Shown here: piece by piece, positions 63,914 to 64,000 of the stretch
Numbering within the stretch: the stretch's first letter is position 1
How the letters are laid out: every line of letters starts with the position of its first letter
NCBI RefSeq assembly: GCF_000016285.1
Contig: NC_011989.1
Span: 1,987,001 to 2,051,000 of the forward strand
DNA: 64,000 nt
From: Allorhizobium ampelinum S4
GTDB lineage: Bacteria; Pseudomonadota; Alphaproteobacteria; Rhizobiales; Rhizobiaceae
Direction of reading: 5' to 3'
The notes under the pieces: generated by a model
Told to the model about the DNA's origin: nothing
The model's database searches: none
What the model saw: the letters and a program-made list of their open reading frames with translations, nothing else
Translations under genes and position numbers: made by a program

Positions 63914-64000
63914 ATGCAAAACAACCTTAAAATGGACATTCGCACAGCCCCCCGAAGCCGCTGCCGCATGGATAGTGCCGTGCGCTATATGCGCCAGGTT
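63914..64000 (+). CDS. Possible gene start, truncated by the window end
   Basis: The frame from the ATG at 63914 stays open for 29 codons to the end of the window and begins MQNNLKMDIRTAPRSRCRMD. The only purine-rich site, GGAACC, lies about 20 bases upstream, which is far. No family can be recognised from so little sequence; a non-coding reading is equally possible. Confidence 0.25.
   Translation, partial: MQNNLKMDIRTAPRSRCRMDSAVRYMRQV

Overview
The window is a stretch of an alphaproteobacterial chromosome, most likely from the Rhizobiaceae (Agrobacterium/Allorhizobium/Rhizobium group). Supporting this are a CckA cell-cycle kinase, an alphaproteobacterial DksA with only one zinc-finger cysteine, a suf operon that starts with a second cysteine desulfurase, a DUF1127 peptide, and intergenic hairpins of the kind dispersed in rhizobial genomes. 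No transposase, integrase, phage gene, CRISPR array or replication origin was seen. Most of the window is housekeeping chromosome with a few accessory genes between. Family names rest on motifs and length read directly from the translations; no database search was run.

Layout. 1-9.6 kb: the 3' end of ilvD, a VOC protein behind a SoxR-type operator, a DUF4105 membrane protein, a LysE exporter, purB, rpe with DUF2259, an SDR oxidoreductase, an orphan periplasmic binding protein, a flavin reductase and a TfoX-like protein. 9.6-16.1 kb: an intergenic stretch, then a tyrosinase followed by a DUF2182 membrane protein, a Nudix hydrolase, an RhlE-like helicase, a second LysE exporter and an alpha/beta hydrolase. 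16.4-24.1 kb: the Fe-S assembly operon sufS2-sufB-(small ORF)-sufC-sufD-(VOC)-sufS-sufT-sufA with a terminator. 24.1-24.8 kb: three small single-pass membrane ORFs on the minus strand, two of them preceded by the same direct repeat. 25-29 kb: coaD, two cyclophilins, queA and tgt. 29-31 kb: a metallophosphoesterase and a DUF1349 protein. 31.2-36.9 kb: a PaoABC-type molybdenum hydroxylase with an XdhC chaperone and a divergent TetR regulator.

36.9-47.6 kb: a lipoprotein, cckA, a FliO-like proline-rich membrane protein, dksA, a SixA-type phosphatase, the ycjX-ycjF pair and a secreted protein. 47.8-54.4 kb: an agmatinase-family ureohydrolase, an aminotransferase, sthA, a metallo-beta-lactamase-fold hydrolase and tig. 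54.4-57.5 kb: a double hairpin repeat, tRNA-Leu(UAG), a GDYXXLXY/DUF2157 pair, then a candidate small RNA and a DUF1127 gene. 57.6-64 kb: a degP-rarA-MOSC overlapping operon, an LprI-like protein, DUF1203, and an asparaginase fused to a bulb-type lectin domain. A partial ORF runs off the end.

The strongest unexplained signal is at 56880-57042. Three consecutive stem-loops, the last with a terminator-like tail, each place a CTCCTCC (anti-Shine-Dalgarno) tract in the loop, and a DUF1127 gene follows on the same strand. This matches the architecture of the CCUCCUCCC-motif ('cuckoo') small RNAs and their DUF1127 partner known from Rhodobacter. Other points of interest are the tyrosinase-DUF2182 pair, the asparaginase-lectin fusion, the extra genes in the suf operon, the SoxR-type promoter and the small membrane-protein cluster.
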